Source: Treponema sp. UBA4328
GTDB taxonomy: Bacteria > Spirochaetota > Spirochaetia > Treponematales > Treponemataceae
Direction of reading: 5' to 3'
Assembly (NCBI GenBank): GCA_002394465.1
Contig: DGTU01000001.1
Location: 1-9,684, forward strand
Length of the DNA: 9,684 nucleotides
This document shows positions 6,186-9,684 of this stretch, piece by piece. Numbering within the stretch: position 1 is the first letter of the stretch; every line of letters begins with the position of its first letter. A program made the translations under genes and the position numbers. The notes under the pieces were generated by a model, which ran no database searches, was not told the origin of the DNA, and was given only the letters and a program-made list of their open reading frames with translations.

Positions 6186-6196
6186 ACGGACAGATT

Positions 6197-7546
6197 ATGG
6201 AATCGCAACTGCTTGTCAGGATGAGGACAGGTTCTCATCTTACGCTCGCTGAACAGCTTAAACTTATTTTCGAACTTAGCATTCCCGCCGTCCTGGCACA
6301 GCTGAGTTCAATAATAATGACATATATTGATGCCTCAATGGTCGGCCATCTCGGTGAGAAGGAAGGAGCTGCAATAGGACTCGTTGCTTCTTCAACCTGG
6401 CTTACGTTCGGCTTCTGCTTTGCCTGTTCAATGGGCTTTACGGTTCAGGCGGCACATCTTATCGGAGCCGGAAAAGAAGCTGAAGCGCGCAACCTGATGA
6501 AAGCCGGGGCACTTGTAAATACTGCATTTGCAATTATTCTTACCCTGATTGCAGCTGCAATTTCACCCTTCCTTCCGCTCTGGCTTGGCGGGAGTGAAGA
6601 AATCTATTCTGATGCCCGGGATTATTTTTTTATATTCGTGATGAGCATTCCTGTCGTACAGTTCCATAATTTTTCGGCCGGCATGCTCCAGTGCTCCGGC
6701 GAAATGAAGATTCCAAGCATAATGCAGATCCTCATGGCAGTCTTTAATGTCGCTCTGAATTATCTCTGCATCTATAAATTAAATCTTGGTGTCCGTGGTG
6801 CTGCCCTTGCGACTTTCCTTGCACGCTTTATTACGACAGCGCCGCTTGTACTGTATCTTTTTTTCAGGTGTCCGCTGCTTCATCTGCGCAGGGGAGAGAA
6901 AATGTATGTCAGAAGATCGTATTTTTCAAATGCATTCAGAATCGGTCTTCCCGTTGCGTTCGAGCAGATTATAATGAGCGGAGGACAGGTTGCATTTACA
7001 AAGGTTGTAAGTCCGCTCGGAAAAACTGCTCTGTCTGCAAATTCCTTTGCAATTACTGCCGAGAGCCTTTGTTACATGCCTGCATACGGTTTCGGGGCTG
7101 CGGCAACTACAATCTGCGGACAGTGTTACGGAAGCGGACAGAAAAAACTCACCTGGAAGCTCGGATGGCTGACTACGGTTGTCGGAATGATTTTTATGGT
7201 TGTGACAGGAAGCCTGATGTTCATTTTTGCGCGTCAGATGATAGGATTCATTTCGCCTGAACCTGCGGTAATTGAGCTTGGAATGACAGTCCTTATGATT
7301 GAAGCCTTCAGCGAGCCTTTTTACGGGGCCAGCCTTGTTGCAAACGGAGCAATGCGCGGAACCGGCGATACGTTTATTCCCAGCTGCTTTAAGTTTTTTT
7401 CGATGTGGATGATCAGGCTGCCGCTGGCACTTTTCCTGCGTTCAGAATACGGACTTGAAGGAATCTGGTTTGCGATGAGCTTTGAGCTTTGTATAAGGGG
7501 AATACTGTTCCTTGTGCGTCTTGCGGGAAAGAAGTGGATTAAGTAA
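6197..7546 (+). CDS. MATE family multidrug/metabolite efflux transporter
   Basis: An inner-membrane exporter of the MATE (MOP superfamily) type, which uses a Na+ or H+ gradient to expel organic cations, drugs or metabolites; the substrate here cannot be predicted. The 449-aa length and about 12 hydrophobic segments in two six-helix halves are typical. Recognisable pieces are LSIPAVLAQL (27-36) with IDASMVGHLG (44-53) in helix 1 and after it, LNLGVRGAALAT (195-206) at the end of the first half, the second-half start RIGLPVAFEQ (248-257), and VANGAMRGTGDTFIPS (381-396), the hallmark near the C-terminus. ATG at 6197 has only a weak GGA upstream; M9 at 6221 is an alternative with a very close AGG, so the exact start is uncertain by 8 residues. 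It lies 11 bp after the WD40 gene and 30 bp before the patatin gene. Confidence 0.92.
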   Translation: MESQLLVRMRTGSHLTLAEQLKLIFELSIPAVLAQLSSIIMTYIDASMVGHLGEKEGAAIGLVASSTWLTFGFCFACSMGFTVQAAHLIGAGKEAEARNLMKAGALVNTAFAIILTLIAAAISPFLPLWLGGSEEIYSDARDYFFIFVMSIPVVQFHNFSAGMLQCSGEMKIPSIMQILMAVFNVALNYLCIYKLNLGVRGAALATFLARFITTAPLVLYLFFRCPLLHLRRGEKMYVRRSYFSNAFRIGLPVAFEQIIMSGGQVAFTKVVSPLGKTALSANSFAITAESLCYMPAYGFGAAATTICGQCYGSGQKKLTWKLGWLTTVVGMIFMVVTGSLMFIFARQMIGFISPEPAVIELGMTVLMIEAFSEPFYGASLVANGAMRGTGDTFIPSCFKFFSMWMIRLPLALFLRSEYGLEGIWFAMSFELCIRGILFLVRLAGKKWIK

Positions 7547-7576
7547 AGTAACAGAAGATAAGGAAGGAAGCTGAAA

Positions 7577-8419
7577 ATGAAAGGTCTTGTAATGGAAGGC
7601 GGAGCAATGCGCGGAATGTTTACTGCCGGCGTAATTGATGTTTTTCTTGAAAACGGAATTGAATTTGACGGTGCAATCGGTGTAAGCGCAGGAGCAACTT
7701 TCGGCTGTAACTTCAAGTCAAGGCAGAAGGGGCGCGCCTTAAGGTACAATAAAAAATATATGGGCGACAAACGATACTGTTCTTTTTCTTCGCTTATAAA
7801 AACCGGTGACATATTTAATGCAGATTTCTGCTACAACGTCCTTCCGAATGAACTGGATCTGTATGACTATGAGGCCTTTAAGAACAACCCGATGAAATTT
7901 TATGTTGTTGCGACGGACTGTATTTCCGGTGAGCCGGTTTACTATGAACTGAAAGACTGCCGCGGAAAGGAAATGGATCTTATGCGGGCTTCTGCGAGCA
8001 TGCCGTTGTGTTCAAATGTTGTTGAGGCAGATGGACGTATCCTTCTGGACGGAGGAATGGCAGATTCGATTCCGCTCAGGGCCTTTGAGAAGATGGGGTA
8101 TGACAGAAACGTCGTAATCCTGACCCAGCCGAGAAACTATGTCAAAAAGCCGAATAAAATGTTTTTTCTGATGAAACTCTTCCTGAGAAAGTATAAGGGA
8201 CTGCTTGCTGCAATGAAAAACCGCCATGTCATGTACAATGAAGAGACAAAATATGTTTTTGACAGGGCTGATAAGGGAGAGGTAATTGTCCTTGCTCCGG
8301 AGAAAAGCCTTGGAATCGGACGGCTTGAAAAAGATCCGGATGAACTTGAACGCTGCTACAATGAAGGAAGAAAATGTGCCGAAGCACGGCTTGATGAAAT
8401 AAAGGAGTTCTTAAAATGA
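7577..8419 (+). CDS. Patatin-like phospholipase (YjjU/RssA-type)
   Basis: A serine hydrolase of the patatin family, expected to deacylate phospholipids or other acyl esters with a Ser-Asp dyad. The oxyanion loop is GGAMRG (8-13), the nucleophile is S37 in GVSAG (35-39), and the second catalytic residue is D158 in DGG (158-160), followed by the typical ADSIPL. RASASMPL (137-144) is also a family signature. The 280-aa length and short C-terminal domain resemble E. coli YjjU. No signal peptide or membrane segment is apparent, so it is probably cytoplasmic. This differs from secreted spirochaete or type V patatins. ATG at 7577 follows AAGGAAG by 6 nt. The stop overlaps the ATG of the next gene (ATGA), implying coupled translation. 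Catalytic residues are intact; substrate unknown. Confidence 0.93.
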   Translation: MKGLVMEGGAMRGMFTAGVIDVFLENGIEFDGAIGVSAGATFGCNFKSRQKGRALRYNKKYMGDKRYCSFSSLIKTGDIFNADFCYNVLPNELDLYDYEAFKNNPMKFYVVATDCISGEPVYYELKDCRGKEMDLMRASASMPLCSNVVEADGRILLDGGMADSIPLRAFEKMGYDRNVVILTQPRNYVKKPNKMFFLMKLFLRKYKGLLAAMKNRHVMYNEETKYVFDRADKGEVIVLAPEKSLGIGRLEKDPDELERCYNEGRKCAEARLDEIKEFLK

Positions 8420-8682
8420 CGAAGACAGAAATTTATAACGCAGACTATACTAAGGTTAATCACGCATACATTGAAATATTCGATTTCTATACAAAACTGA
8501 TTGAATGCGATGATGCCGATGAAGAAATTCTTCTGGTGCTTGAGAATATCCTCAGGGTATTTAATCCGGCACTCGATAAAATCAAAAGCGAAATGACCGT
8601 AAAAACCCGCTACAAGGATGAGCCGGCGGAAAAGAAGGGTAAATCGCCGCAGGTAATCAAGGCAAATTTTACCGGAGAGTAA
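8416..8682 (+). CDS. Unrecognised 88-aa cytoplasmic protein coupled to the patatin gene
   Basis: I do not recognise a family. The protein is acidic and probably helical through residues 1-60 (NHAYIEIFDFYTKLIE, EEILLVLENILRVFNPALDK), then has a charged, likely disordered tail rich in lysine (about 61-88). There is no signal peptide and no membrane segment. Its reality is supported by an AAGGAG site (8402-8407) 8 nt before the ATG and by a 4-bp ATGA overlap with the patatin stop, a classical translational-coupling arrangement. Codon usage resembles its neighbours. The context suggests it may act with, or modulate, the patatin-like enzyme, but this is inference only. Confidence 0.75.
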   Translation: MTKTEIYNADYTKVNHAYIEIFDFYTKLIECDDADEEILLVLENILRVFNPALDKIKSEMTVKTRYKDEPAEKKGKSPQVIKANFTGE

Positions 8683-8698
8683 TAAGCTTCGTTTCCGG

Positions 8699-8727
8699 TT
8701 GTGGGATTGATTATTTTAGATTATAAT
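8699..8727 (+). promoter_or_regulatory. Promoter of the TrpB2 gene
   Basis: A perfect TATAAT (8722-8727) is preceded by TTGTGG (8699-8704) with a 17-nt spacer. Transcription would start near 8734, giving a leader of about 32 nt with GGAG (8757-8760) 5 nt before the ATG. The leader is too short for a T-box or a trp leader peptide attenuator. No terminator is evident between the 88-aa gene and this promoter, so read-through from the upstream set is possible. Confidence 0.6.
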
Positions 8728-8765
8728 GTTTCTATTAATAAAAACATGTTATTTGTGGAGAAATT

Positions 8766-9684
8766 ATGTCTAACGAAATCCCTTACAAAATCTATCTTTC
8801 TGAAAATGAACTTCCTGACGCATGGTATAATGTCCGTGCCGACATGAAAAACAAGCCGGCTCCTCTCCTTAATCCGGGAACAGGAAAACCATGTACTGCA
8901 GAAGAGCTTTCACATGTATTCTGTGACGAGCTTGTAAAGCAGGAACTCAACGATACTGACGCTTATATTCCGATTCCAAAAGAAATCCGTGAATTCTACA
9001 AGATGTACCGCCCGGCTCCTCTTGTTCGCGCTTACTGCCTCGAGAAAAAACTCGGTACTCCTGCAAAAATCTACTACAAATTCGAAGGAAACAACACGAG
9101 CGGAAGCCACAAGCTCAATTCCGCAATCGCACAGGCTTACTATGCAAAGGCACAGGGCTTAAAGGGCGTAACAACCGAGACCGGAGCAGGACAGTGGGGA
9201 ACAGCCCTTTCTATGGCATGTTCTTACTTTGACCTTGACTGCCAGGTTTACATGGTAAAAGTTTCTTACGAGCAGAAGCCGTTCCGACGTGAAGTAATCC
9301 GCACTTACGGAGCAAAAATCACTCCTTCTCCGAGCGACACAACTGAAGTAGGACGCAAAATCCTTGCAGAATTCCCGGGAACCGGCGGAAGCCTTGGATG
9401 CGCAATTTCTGAGGCTGTAGAAGCTGCAACAAAACAGGAAGGCTACCGCTATGTTCTCGGAAGCGTCCTGAATCAGGTTCTCCTTCACCAGACTGTAATC
9501 GGTCTTGAGACAATGACCGCAATGGATAAATACGGAATCAAACCGGATGTAATCATCGGCTGTGCAGGCGGCGGTTCAAACCTTGGCGGTCTTATTTCGC
9601 CATTTATGGGTCAGAAGCTCCGCGGTGAGGCTGACTATCAGTTCATCGCTGTTGAGCCTGCATCCTGCCCGAGCCTTACAAGAG
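8766..9684 (+). CDS. trpB: TrpB2-type tryptophan synthase beta chain, partial at the 3' end
   Basis: A pyridoxal-phosphate enzyme that makes tryptophan from indole and L-serine. The visible 306 residues run off the window end. The PLP lysine is K116 in SGSHKLNSA (112-120), the catalytic glutamate is E138 in TTETGAGQWG (136-145), and GCAGGGSN (265-272) binds the cofactor phosphate. TrpB2 rather than TrpB1 is indicated by the longer N-terminal region (RPAPLVRA only at 82-89), W144 where TrpB1 has histidine in GAGQHG, and VSYEQKPFRR (166-175). TrpB2 enzymes characteristically lack the features for tight TrpA binding and often work alone on free indole. No trpA or other trp gene precedes it; what follows is outside the window. 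The start has GGAG 5 nt upstream and its own promoter. TrpB2 assignment is by eye. Confidence 0.93.
   Translation, partial: MSNEIPYKIYLSENELPDAWYNVRADMKNKPAPLLNPGTGKPCTAEELSHVFCDELVKQELNDTDAYIPIPKEIREFYKMYRPAPLVRAYCLEKKLGTPAKIYYKFEGNNTSGSHKLNSAIAQAYYAKAQGLKGVTTETGAGQWGTALSMACSYFDLDCQVYMVKVSYEQKPFRREVIRTYGAKITPSPSDTTEVGRKILAEFPGTGGSLGCAISEAVEAATKQEGYRYVLGSVLNQVLLHQTVIGLETMTAMDKYGIKPDVIIGCAGGGSNLGGLISPFMGQKLRGEADYQFIAVEPASCPSLTR

Noticed and set aside
6868..7260. Alternative-frame open reading frame within the MATE gene.
   Set aside because: Cysteine/arginine-rich product typical of an out-of-frame shadow, with no ribosome site, inside a clear transporter gene.
8671..8699. ACCGGA (8671-8676) and TCCGGT (8694-8699) as a terminator after the 88-aa gene.
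   Set aside because: The stem is only 6 bp with a 17-nt loop and no U-tract follows; it also overlaps the stop codon. Possible but too weak to list.
8743..8750. AACATGTT palindrome in the TrpB2 leader as an operator.
   Set aside because: Only 8 bp and AT-rich; such short palindromes arise often by chance and it lies downstream of the predicted start.

Overview
The window reads as ordinary chromosomal DNA from a host-associated spirochaete, most likely a Treponema. That assignment is inferred from overall protein style (GlyRS, secreted WD40 protein, patatin, TrpB2), moderate GC and strong AAGGAG-type ribosome binding sites; no sequence search was possible. It is densely coding, with no gap over 300 bases and no sign of insertion sequences, phage, CRISPR arrays, tRNA or rRNA.

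Layout. Bases 1-433 (minus) are the N-terminal 144 codons of an alpha2-type glycyl-tRNA synthetase with its own promoter. Bases 528-1247 (minus) are rpiA, ribose-5-phosphate isomerase A. A 106-bp divergent spacer follows. Bases 1354-4916 (plus) are a complete riboflavin operon, ribD-ribE-ribBA-ribH. It covers deaminase/reductase, riboflavin synthase, DHBP synthase fused to GTP cyclohydrolase II, and lumazine synthase, so it can take GTP plus ribulose 5-phosphate to riboflavin, apart from the pyrimidine phosphatase that is normally encoded elsewhere. RpiA next door interconverts ribose 5-phosphate and ribulose 5-phosphate, the substrate of the RibB domain. After a terminator-like region, 5058-8682 (plus) is a second co-directional set: a secreted seven-unit WD40-like protein, a MATE-family exporter, a patatin-like phospholipase and an unrecognised 88-aa protein translationally coupled to it. 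A separate promoter then drives a TrpB2-type tryptophan synthase beta chain (8766 onward), cut by the window end.

The most notable point is regulation of the riboflavin operon. I see no FMN riboswitch in front of ribD. There is instead a perfect 10-bp inverted repeat (1327-1336 / 1343-1352) lying across the -10 region and predicted transcription start. The start codon falls about where transcription should begin, so ribD looks leaderless and the palindrome looks like a DNA operator for an unidentified repressor. Downstream of ribH, a long hairpin and a terminator-like hairpin share the same bases. I found no clearly new defence or mobile system.
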